In this document: piece by piece, positions 1-5,087 of the stretch
Layout of the letters: each line of letters begins with the position of its first letter
Position numbering within the stretch: the stretch's first letter is position 1
Assembly: GCA_938001995.1 (NCBI GenBank)
Contig: CALLAV010000142.1
Span: 1 to 5,087 of the forward strand
Length of the DNA stretch: 5,087 bases
Direction of reading: 5' to 3'
Source: an uncultured Amylibacter sp.
GTDB taxonomy: Bacteria; Pseudomonadota; Alphaproteobacteria; Rhodobacterales; Rhodobacteraceae
The notes under the pieces: generated by a model
Seen by the model: only the letters and a program-made list of their open reading frames with translations
The model's database searches: none
What the model was told of the DNA's origin: nothing
Translations under genes and position numbers: made by a program

Positions 1-917
1 CACACGCCCACTAAGGCAAACAAGATCGCGGACAGAAACACCGAATTGCCCGCAAACAGCACCAACAATCCAACACTGACCACGCCAGCAACATTCCCGA
101 ACATGACAATGGCCTTACGTGACGGAAAAATCCGATCAAGCGGTCCGAAAATGAAATTCCCCGCCGCCATGGCAATACTCATCACCAGCGTCACTACTCC
201 AATGCTCGCCGCGGTTGCGCCAAACACCTCGTCCAGATACGGCCCCGCCCACAAGCCCCGTATCCCCGCTGCTGGCACATAATTCACCATCATCAGAATG
301 AGGATCGGCCAGATCACCGGCATCTTCAACAGATCGAGCACGGACCCCGTGCTACTGCCCTCCGCCTTTTCGGGATCTCGCACAAAAAAGAACGCCGCCA
401 CCGCGATGATCAATGTGGCAGCCGCCAGCGCCCACATGGTCCCACGCCAACCAAACGCTTCAACCGCCATGGTCATGGGCAGCGAACTGCCAATGTTGCC
501 AAGGTTTCCGATACCGAGCGTCACCCCAGCCAATGTCGCAAATACCGCAGGCGCATAGGCCCGCGCAAAGATATAGTAACTCGCCATCAGCACGGGCGCA
601 CAGCCAAAACCGATCAACCCCATCGCCACCGAAATATGCCAAGGCGCGCTTGCCGTCGCGAACACAGCTGCACCGCCAGCGCCACCAATCGCGAACATCA
701 CGCTTGATGTCAGACGTGGCCCGATCCGATCCAGCAACTCACCAATTGGGATTTGCATAGAGGCAAAGACCAGAAACCAAACCCCACTCGCCGCTGCCAA
801 ATCCGCAGGCGTGGCGCCGATGCTCGCCTCCAAATCTGGCGTCATCACGGCCAAAAAGGCGCGGTAAAACTGGCTCAGCACATAGGCGAGCACCAAAGAG
901 ACAATCCCAGCATTCAT
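1..917 (-). CDS. MFS transporter, 3' part cut off by window edge
   Basis: This is a secondary carrier of the major facilitator superfamily in the inner membrane; its substrate cannot be told from the sequence. The frame is open from the ATG at 917-915 to the window edge, giving 305 residues, or roughly nine of the usual twelve membrane helices. Helix 1 starts almost at the N terminus (VSLVLAYVLSQFYRAFLAVM). A clear MFS motif A follows the second helix at about residues 59-68 (GELLDRIGPR), with a weaker counterpart in the second half (GPLDRIFPSRK, about 240-250). A WRGTM stretch lies near residue 155 and a charged central loop (RDPEKAEGSS) lies near residues 180-190. The start is fixed by an in-frame TAA at 932-930, only four codons upstream. 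An AAAGG ribosome binding site overlaps that stop and sits 9 bases before the ATG. The TAA ends the preceding carrier, so this is the second gene of a tight pair. It differs from its neighbour in sequence, so the pair is not a recent duplication. Confidence 0.9.
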   Translation of the reverse strand, partial: MNAGIVSLVLAYVLSQFYRAFLAVMTPDLEASIGATPADLAAASGVWFLVFASMQIPIGELLDRIGPRLTSSVMFAIGGAGGAAVFATASAPWHISVAMGLIGFGCAPVLMASYYIFARAYAPAVFATLAGVTLGIGNLGNIGSSLPMTMAVEAFGWRGTMWALAAATLIIAVAAFFFVRDPEKAEGSSTGSVLDLLKMPVIWPILILMMVNYVPAAGIRGLWAGPYLDEVFGATAASIGVVTLVMSIAMAAGNFIFGPLDRIFPSRKAIVMFGNVAGVVSVGLLVLFAGNSVFLSAILFALVGV

Positions 918-932
918 GATCAGCGGCCTTTA
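918..932 (-). promoter_or_regulatory. Stop/RBS overlap coupling the two MFS genes
   Basis: The junction reads TAA AGG CCG CTG ATC before the ATG. The stop codon of the first carrier supplies the first bases of the AAAGG ribosome binding site of the second, and both genes are in the same frame. A ribosome ending the first gene is therefore placed to restart on the second. The coupling is inferred from the layout. Confidence 0.6.
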
Positions 933-2120
933 TTCGTGTGTCGGCTCTACTGCTCGCACATACATGGCGGAAATCAAACCCAGAATGCTCACCGCCATCA
1001 AAATAGCCATCAACACAAACGCGCCAGTTGCCTCGGTTAGAACCGCACCTGTGGCGAAAGTTAATAACGCACCCGCCGCCACAACCGCCGCACCAGACAG
1101 GCCCGATGCACTGCCCGCCAGATCAGGGCGCACCGACATGGCTCCTGAATTGCTCGCCGGTAAGGTCAGGCCATTGCCTACCCCGATAAACACAACAGAC
1201 CCAAACAATACGACCGGGTGCATGATCCCTAACAGCATCAAGAACAACCCAACGCCCACACCAATTACCGTGATCAACCGCCCGACCACCATCATCGTCC
1301 CCAGCGAATATCGCAGCGCATACCGCCCTGTGAAAAAGTTCCCAACGACAAACCCCCCAGTGATTGCGCCCATGCCAATTCCGACCTGCGTCGGGGTCAG
1401 GCCAAAGGTCACTTCACCCACCAAAGGGGCCCCTGCCAGAAACACATAAAATGCCCCAACCGAACAGGATTGGCACGCCACATGCCCCCAAAACAGGCCG
1501 GAGCCGAACAAAGCAGGGTAGGTCTGGAATTGCTTCAAAAAAGTTTCAGATCTTTGCGTGTGTGTCTCGCCCAGATCAACCCAGGCCATGACAAACACCA
1601 CAACACCTAGCAGCGCAAACACTAAAAACGTCACCCGCCACCCAAACGCTTGGTCGATCACACCGCCCACCACAGGCCCTAGCATCGGGGCCAGTGCCAT
1701 GACCATCGCCACATAGCCCATCATGCGTGCGGCCTCTTGGGGTGGGGCCATATCGCGAATGACTGCACGGCTTAACGCCATCCCTGCAATCACCGCACTT
1801 TGCAGCATGCGACAGACCAAGAAAATACCGATATTGGGCGCAACCAGACACCCCACCGACGCCACCGCAAAAATCGCCATACCTGCCAGCAAAATTGGCC
1901 TGCGCCCCCACCGATCCGACAGCGGCCCCATGACGATCTGCAACACCGCAGAAATCCCAAGGTAGCCCGCAATCGACAGGTTCACGATCCAGTACTCGGC
2001 TTCAAATTCGCGGGCAATATTGGACAGGGACGGCAAAAACATATTCAGCGAAAGCACTGATATGGCCGTCAAAAAGACAAGCGTTATGAAACGCGGCGGT
2101 GTCGTGGCTGAAGAAAACAA
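930..2120 (-). CDS. Bcr/CflA-family multidrug efflux MFS transporter
   Basis: This 396-residue inner-membrane protein has the length and layout of a 12-helix drug/H+ antiporter (DHA1, Bcr/CflA branch). Helix 1 carries the family's NMFLPSLSNIA stretch (residues 26-36, compare DMYLPALP in E. coli Bcr). Motif A is GPLSDRWGRR at 65-74. The helix 4 arginine is R104 (VCRMLQ), followed by SRAVIRDM. The antiporter motif C is APMLGPVVGG at 144-153, and FGWRVTF follows at about 159-165. Members typically export drugs such as bicyclomycin or sulphonamides, or cell metabolites; the substrate here is unknown. The start appears to be TTG at 2120-2118. No in-frame ATG occurs before residue 27, which would delete helix 1, and the frame closes upstream at 2153-2151 without an ATG or GTG. 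A weak GGA lies 9 bases before the TTG. It lies 40 bases after the HEAT-like gene and directly precedes a second carrier, suggesting an operon. Confidence 0.93.
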   Translation of the reverse strand: MFSSATTPPRFITLVFLTAISVLSLNMFLPSLSNIAREFEAEYWIVNLSIAGYLGISAVLQIVMGPLSDRWGRRPILLAGMAIFAVASVGCLVAPNIGIFLVCRMLQSAVIAGMALSRAVIRDMAPPQEAARMMGYVAMVMALAPMLGPVVGGVIDQAFGWRVTFLVFALLGVVVFVMAWVDLGETHTQRSETFLKQFQTYPALFGSGLFWGHVACQSCSVGAFYVFLAGAPLVGEVTFGLTPTQVGIGMGAITGGFVVGNFFTGRYALRYSLGTMMVVGRLITVIGVGVGLFLMLLGIMHPVVLFGSVVFIGVGNGLTLPASNSGAMSVRPDLAGSASGLSGAAVVAAGALLTFATGAVLTEATGAFVLMAILMAVSILGLISAMYVRAVEPTHE

Positions 2121-2160
2121 ACAATAAATTCCATCAACTATACGTTGACGCTAGCACGGC
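2121..2160 (-). promoter_or_regulatory. Leader of the MFS pair with -10-like box and dyad
   Basis: This is the 40-base gap between the HEAT-like gene stop and the TTG start of the first carrier. Read on the minus strand it holds TATAGT (2142-2137), five of six bases of a sigma-70 -10 box. A TTGGTA 19 bases upstream, overlapping the end of the HEAT-like gene, is a rather distant -35 candidate. A 5-bp perfect dyad, TCAAC-GTATA-GTTGA (2148-2134), covers the -10 box, as expected of a small repressor's operator. The pair could thus be transcribed and repressed independently of the upstream gene. The boxes and the dyad are visible; promoter and operator activity are inference. Confidence 0.33.
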
Positions 2161-2646
2161 TTACCAACCCGCGCAAATGACTTTCAAATCACGTGCTCTT
2201 GCGCGAAGACTTGCCGCTTTTGCATCCAGTGCTGTGGCCACAAGGCCGCGTGTTTCAGCGCGCAATTCGGGTGTAATTTCGGCGATCCGCACAAACGCAT
2301 CGAGCGCCCAAACACGTACCAGTGCCTTATCCGCAGTCAGCAATTCGCGGATTGCCGCGACCTGTGGAACTGCTTTTTGTGGCGCGTGTTGTACGCATTG
2401 TAACAGATGCAATTGAGCCGCCCATTCAGTCTGTCGTCCGAGCGTGGCAAAACCTTGTTCCAAATCAATCGCGGCTCCATCTTCAACCAAGGCTTTCACC
2501 AACCAAGTCGCTGCCACTGCGACAACGGAGTCATCACACAATGCAACAAGACCATCTACATCCGACCGTGCTTCGTTTTTTGCCGCAACCAAGGGCGCTG
2601 TACGCGTTCCATCAAACTGCTCTAATGCCTTGCGTAACCTGTTCAT
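2161..2646 (-). CDS. HEAT-repeat-like all-helical protein, function unknown
   Basis: This encodes a 161-residue soluble protein with no signal peptide or membrane helix. The sequence is almost wholly alpha-helical and rich in Ala, Leu and Val. Helix pairs of HEAT/ARM type can be made out at about residues 29-57 (VDGLVALCDDSVVAVAATWL), 71-91, 95-124 (IRELLTADKALVRVWALDAF) and 127-156 (a very Arg/Ala-rich pair). Such folds usually serve as protein-binding scaffolds; no catalytic motif is visible. The ATG at 2646-2644 is chosen because GAGG lies 4 bases upstream. The frame stays open further, to 2760, but that extension would run into the start of the divergent pyrF gene and looks non-native (cysteine- and arginine-rich). 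It is transcribed away from pyrF and towards the two MFS carriers. I do not recognise a named family; the HEAT assignment is from the repeat pattern and is moderately secure. Confidence 0.78.
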   Translation of the reverse strand: MNRLRKALEQFDGTRTAPLVAAKNEARSDVDGLVALCDDSVVAVAATWLVKALVEDGAAIDLEQGFATLGRQTEWAAQLHLLQCVQHAPQKAVPQVAAIRELLTADKALVRVWALDAFVRIAEITPELRAETRGLVATALDAKAASLRARARDLKVICAGW

Positions 2647-2716
2647 CTGCCCTCGCTCTCTTGACTTTATCCCAACACAAACGCAAACCGCTGCCAACCC
2701 TAGCCGGAGCCAAACC
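2647..2716. promoter_or_regulatory. Divergent spacer between HEAT-like gene and pyrF
   Basis: These 70 bases must hold start signals for both directions unless one gene is read from elsewhere. On the plus strand TTGACT at 2661-2666 is a good -35 box for pyrF, but no convincing -10 box follows at 15-19 bases. On the minus strand GATAAA (2672-2667) is a weak -10 candidate for the HEAT-like gene, and it abuts the TTGACT. The ribosome binding sites at either end are GGAG at 2706-2709 (7 bases before the pyrF ATG) and GAGG at 2654-2651 on the minus strand. Confidence 0.4.
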
Positions 2717-3415
2717 ATGTCCTCAGATGACCGCCTGATTGTTGCCCTCGACGTTCCCAATATTCTTGATGGCGTAAAAATTGCTGACAGGCTGGGTGAC
2801 AGCGTGTCGTTCTATAAAATCGGCCTCGGCATGCTGACAGGTGGCGGCCTTGCATTGGCGAATGAGTTAAAGGAACGGGGTAAGCGCATCTTCCTTGATA
2901 TGAAATTCTTTGACATTGGCGCAACTGTGGAACGCGCAGTGGCTGGAATCGCGCAATACGAACTCGATTTCCTAACTGTTCACGGTGACCCTCATGTGGT
3001 TCGCGCAGCAGTTGCAGGGCGTGGCGACACCGACCTTAAAATCCTTGCGGTTACGATCCTCACGTCATTGGACCGCGGTGACCTAGATGATTGCCTGATC
3101 CAGTCTGGCGAAATCCAAGCGCTCGTGATCGAACGCGCCCGCCTTGCGCTGGCGGCAGGGGCTGATGGCGTTATCGCATCCCCCCAAGAAGCCGCGCTGA
3201 TCCGTGCTCTGCCCGAAGCAAATGGCAAGCTGATCGTAACGCCGGGGGTGCGTCCCACGGGTGCCGCACTTGGTGATCAAAAGCGGATTGCAACGCCGTC
3301 TTCTGCCATCACAGACGGCGCGGACCACATTGTAGTTGGCCGCCCGATCATTCAAGCAGACGATCCCGTAAAAGCCACGCAAGCGATTATCGCTGAGCTG
3401 GCCTCTATTCGCTAA
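2717..3415 (+). CDS. pyrF: Orotidine-5'-phosphate decarboxylase (PyrF)
   Basis: This cytoplasmic enzyme decarboxylates orotidine 5'-monophosphate to UMP, the last step of de novo pyrimidine synthesis. The 232-residue length is typical of the bacterial short form (E. coli 245). The TIM-barrel motifs are complete: VALDVP with D12, FYKIGL with K34, and the catalytic signature DMKFFDI (D61, K63, D66). Next come VHG with H89, VTILTS at 112-117, and the phosphate-binding end with TPGVRP at 175-180, GDQKR at 186-190 and VVGRPI at 206-211. The catalytic triad D-x-K-x-x-D is intact, so activity is expected. The ATG at 2717 is chosen because GGAG lies 7 bases upstream and the family N terminus begins here. 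The open frame reaches back to 2444, but that part is antisense to the HEAT-like gene and unlike PyrF. It is transcribed divergently from that gene. No terminator follows, so it may be read into the small gene downstream. Confidence 0.97.
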   Translation: MSSDDRLIVALDVPNILDGVKIADRLGDSVSFYKIGLGMLTGGGLALANELKERGKRIFLDMKFFDIGATVERAVAGIAQYELDFLTVHGDPHVVRAAVAGRGDTDLKILAVTILTSLDRGDLDDCLIQSGEIQALVIERARLALAAGADGVIASPQEAALIRALPEANGKLIVTPGVRPTGAALGDQKRIATPSSAITDGADHIVVGRPIIQADDPVKATQAIIAELASIR

Positions 3416-3501
3416 AATCCAAAATACTCCAGTTTTATCTTTAACCCCTCGGTAACGCCGCGATTGCATTGTCATCAGCGGAGCAACCAGAGGAGTTTGG
3501 G
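3416..3501 (+). promoter_or_regulatory. Upstream region of small secreted-protein gene, CtrA-like site
   Basis: This 86-base gap between pyrF and the next gene contains TTAA-N7-GTAA at 3441-3455. That is one base from the alphaproteobacterial CtrA consensus TTAA-N7-TTAA, and it lies about 45-60 bases before the downstream start codon, a usual place for an activator site. AGAGGAG at 3489-3495, 6 bases before the ATG at 3502, is a strong ribosome binding site. No good -10 box and no terminator hairpin for pyrF were seen. The CtrA assignment is tentative. Confidence 0.3.
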
Positions 3502-3801
3502 ATGAAAACCCTATACAAAACCACAATCACAGCAGCCTGTGCTGTTGTCGCCCTTTCAACATCCGCAAGCGCAGATCTTTCTTGGATTTCTAAGAAGGGA
3601 TTTGGCGCAGGACCCGCATCCAGCCAACACATGCCCCCAGCAGGCTATTCCAGCCAGTGGTGGGTGCATCCATCCGGCTGCGAATATTCCCGCGCGGGCC
3701 TTCCCGGCGAAGCAGTTTGGTACGTGATCATCAATACCATCGGCAACCGCAATTGCCCCGGCATGATCGTACAAAAAGCCCATGCAAGTTCGAATTACTA
3801 A
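3502..3801 (+). CDS. Small secreted protein with two cysteines, function unknown
   Basis: The 99-residue product begins with a classical Sec signal peptide. It has a positive start (MKTLYK), a hydrophobic stretch ITAACAVVALSTS, and a signal peptidase I site ASA before D25. Cys13 lies inside the hydrophobic stretch without a proper lipobox, so a lipoprotein is unlikely. The mature part is about 75 residues. It has four tryptophans (W28, W53, W54, W73) and two cysteines (C60 in HPSGCEYSRAG and C85 in GNRNCPGM) that could form one disulphide in the periplasm. The segment from about residue 52 to 92 looks like a compact beta-rich domain, and the first 25 mature residues are Gly/Ser/Pro-rich and probably flexible. 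The ATG at 3502 is chosen for its strong AGGAG site and the signal peptide; an in-frame ATG at 3469 has neither. I do not recognise a family. The gene ends just before a strong terminator and may be its own unit or follow pyrF. Confidence 0.85.
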   Translation: MKTLYKTTITAACAVVALSTSASADLSWISKKGFGAGPASSQHMPPAGYSSQWWVHPSGCEYSRAGLPGEAVWYVIINTIGNRNCPGMIVQKAHASSNY

Positions 3802-3819
3802 TCTGTAACCATGTTTATT

Positions 3820-3851
3820 AAAAGGGCACGTGCAATCGCGCGTGCCCTTTT
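3820..3851. terminator. Bidirectional Rho-independent terminator
   Basis: AAAAGGGCACG (3820-3830) pairs perfectly with CGTGCCCTTTT (3841-3851). Three more inner pairs (TGC with GCG, one of them T-G wobble) extend the stem to 14 bp with an AATC loop. The right arm continues into TTTTGTTTT, giving a T tract for plus-strand transcripts. On the other strand the left arm gives TTTTAATAA, a T tract for minus-strand transcripts. It lies between the stop of the small secreted-protein gene and the stop of the convergent dadA gene, so it can end both. Confidence 0.93.
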
Positions 3852-3860
3852 GTTTTGGAA

Positions 3861-5087
3861 TCACGTGGTGCGTAAACCACCAATCGTTGGTGCTGAACCG
3901 CCTTTTTCAGATGTGCGCACATCGGCCACAACATGGGCAATCATATCAGCCGTGATCCCTGAAAGGGTCCAGCCCAAATGCCCGTGCCCTGTGTTGTAAA
4001 ATACGCGGCTGTGACGCCCGCGCCCGACGCGCGGCATCATGTTTGGCATCATCGGGCGCAGACCTGCCCATGGCACAACACTTTCTGTGGACACCTCGGG
4101 GAACAACGCCTCAACCCAATGCGTCAAAGGCGCGACACGATCCGCACGAATATCCCGATTCACACCGTTAAATTCGGCCGTTCCAGCCACACGAAACCGT
4201 GTTGCATCCAAACGGCTTGTCACAATTTTGGCTTTGTCATCTAACAAAGATGTCGTTGGCGCGCCCGCTTGGCTGGCCTCATCTGTCAGGTTCACGGTGA
4301 TTGAATACCCTTTGACGGGATACACATTCACACGGTCGCCAAATTCCTTTGCAAACCAACGTGATCCAACCCCGGCACAGACGACAACACCGTCAAACGT
4401 GTGCCGCTCATTGCCAGCCGTGATCGCAACTCCGTCGTCAAGCGTTTCTACCCCTGAAACCTCATGTCCCAAATGCAGCTTACCGCCAGCGCGCGACACA
4501 TCCGCCGCCAGCCCAACGGTGAATTTGTGAATGTCACCCGTGCTGTCAGATGGTGTCCAGAACCCGCCTGTGAAATTTCCGCGCAGTGTCGGTTCTTTTG
4601 CAACCACCTCTTCCGGTGTCAGCTCGGTCCGTTCCAAGCCGCCTTGCGCCAACAACCCCGTTACCTTGCGCGCGTGATCCAGATCCTTTTGCGTTTTGTA
4701 AAAATGCAGGATGCCACACTCAGAATGACCGAAATCAACGCCCGCTTTTGCACCCATATCTAACAGATGTCCACGCGCACGAATCGCCATGTCCGCAGTT
4801 TTGATGGTGTTTGCTTTGTAATTTGGGATATTGCCCAAAAACTCCAACATCCACGAAATTTTGTGCCAAGATGGCGTTGGGTTCACGGACAGCGGCGCGT
4901 CGCGTTGCATCATCCATTTCAAGCCTTTGAAAACTGTCCCCCAAGTATTCCAAACCTCTGCGTTTGACGCAGACAATTGACCCCCATTGGCGAAGCTTGT
5001 TTCCATCGCAGCATAGCGATGACGGTCAAACACCGTCACTTCGAACCCTTGGTCCAACAGTTTACGGGCGGTTGTAATCCCAGTGAT
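3861..5087 (-). CDS. dadA: D-amino-acid dehydrogenase (DadA), 5' end beyond window
   Basis: This FAD-dependent oxidoreductase (DAO/DadA family) deaminates D-amino acids, classically D-alanine to pyruvate and ammonia, passing electrons to the respiratory chain at the inner membrane. The frame is open through the right edge, giving 408 residues. The first visible ones (ITGITTARKLLDQGFEVTV) are the end of the N-terminal GxGxxG dinucleotide-binding fold, so only about 9-10 residues including the start codon are missing. D21 (VFDRHR) ends the second strand and should contact the FAD ribose. Typical DadA segments follow: ETSFANGGQLS (about 29-39), GLKWMMQRDAPL, GGFWTPSDSTGDIHKF, VYPVKGYSITV, the C-terminal PWAGLRPMMPNMMPRVGRG, and NTGHGHLGWT, which closes the FAD site. 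Total length would be near 418 (E. coli 432). It is convergent with the small secreted-protein gene and shares its terminator; its promoter lies outside the window. A TTG at 5057 is not the real start. A related amine or glycine oxidase activity is possible. Confidence 0.93.
   Translation of the reverse strand: MTGITTARKLLDQGFEVTVFDRHRYAAMETSFANGGQLSASNAEVWNTWGTVFKGLKWMMQRDAPLSVNPTPSWHKISWMLEFLGNIPNYKANTIKTADMAIRARGHLLDMGAKAGVDFGHSECGILHFYKTQKDLDHARKVTGLLAQGGLERTELTPEEVVAKEPTLRGNFTGGFWTPSDSTGDIHKFTVGLAADVSRAGGKLHLGHEVSGVETLDDGVAITAGNERHTFDGVVVCAGVGSRWFAKEFGDRVNVYPVKGYSITVNLTDEASQAGAPTTSLLDDKAKIVTSRLDATRFRVAGTAEFNGVNRDIRADRVAPLTHWVEALFPEVSTESVVPWAGLRPMMPNMMPRVGRGRHSRVFYNTGHGHLGWTLSGITADMIAHVVADVRTSEKGGSAPTIGGLRTT

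Noticed and set aside
460..642. 60-residue minus-strand open frame inside the second MFS gene
   Set aside because: It is in a different frame from the carrier, is Cys/Trp-rich, and is explained as a shadow of the coding frame.
916..1449. 177-residue plus-strand open frame rich in Pro, Thr and Asn
   Set aside because: It is antisense to the Bcr/CflA-type carrier, is low-complexity, and has no ribosome binding site or recognisable motif.
2444..2716. Upstream extension of the pyrF frame (91 extra residues)
   Set aside because: It is antisense to the HEAT-like gene, has no PyrF similarity, and the ATG at 2717 has a good ribosome binding site and the family N terminus.
2647..2760. Upstream extension of the HEAT-like gene frame (38 residues)
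   Set aside because: It overlaps the pyrF start antisense, has an Arg/Cys-rich unnatural composition, and the ATG at 2646 has a GAGG site.
3413..3437. Possible terminator for pyrF (TAAAA...TTTTA arms)
   Set aside because: The stem is only A-T pairs with a long loop and no GC core, so it would not act as an intrinsic terminator.
3469..3501. Earlier ATG for the small secreted protein
   Set aside because: It would put 11 polar residues before the signal peptide and lacks a ribosome binding site; the ATG at 3502 has AGGAG 6 bases upstream.
3083..3526. 147-residue minus-strand open frame
   Set aside because: It lies antisense across pyrF, the spacer and the start of the small secreted-protein gene, with no motif or ribosome binding site.
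4039..4530. 163-residue plus-strand open frame
   Set aside because: It is a shadow of dadA on the opposite strand; the dadA frame carries all the family motifs.

Overview
The window looks like chromosomal DNA of an alphaproteobacterium, most likely a marine member of the Rhodobacteraceae (Roseobacter group). This is an inference from the character of the proteins: a short 232-residue PyrF, a DadA-type oxidoreductase, Bcr/CflA-like and small MFS carriers, and a tiny secreted two-cysteine protein. Base composition is moderately GC-rich. No rRNA, tRNA, insertion sequence, CRISPR array, phage gene or origin was seen. It reads as an ordinary, densely packed core/accessory region.

Left part (1-2646), all on the minus strand. 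In transcription order there is a 161-residue helical HEAT-like protein of unknown function (2646-2161), a Bcr/CflA-type 12-TM drug/H+ antiporter with a TTG start (2120-930), and a second, unrelated-looking MFS carrier (917-1) that runs off the left edge. The two carriers share a reading frame and are separated only by one TAA and four further codons, so they are almost certainly cotranscribed and probably translationally coupled. A promoter-like -10 with an overlapping dyad lies just before the first carrier, so the pair may have its own regulated promoter.

Middle part (2647-3801), plus strand. A 70-bp divergent spacer separates the HEAT-like gene from pyrF (orotidine-5'-phosphate decarboxylase, last step of UMP synthesis), which is complete with all catalytic motifs. 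After 86 bp comes a small gene with a very good ribosome binding site. It encodes a 99-residue preprotein with a Sec signal peptide and a 75-residue mature part with two cysteines and four tryptophans. I do not recognise its family.

Right part (3802-5087). A strong 14-bp hairpin flanked by A- and T-rich tracts can end transcription from both sides. It separates the small gene from a convergent D-amino-acid dehydrogenase (DadA) gene, whose start lies just beyond the right edge.

Functionally the genes do not form one pathway: pyrimidine synthesis, export, D-amino acid catabolism and one small periplasmic protein. I found no convincing new multi-gene system. The points most worth a second look are the small secreted protein with its CtrA-like upstream site, the same-frame tandem carriers with the TTG/dyad leader, and the unassigned HEAT-like protein beside pyrF.
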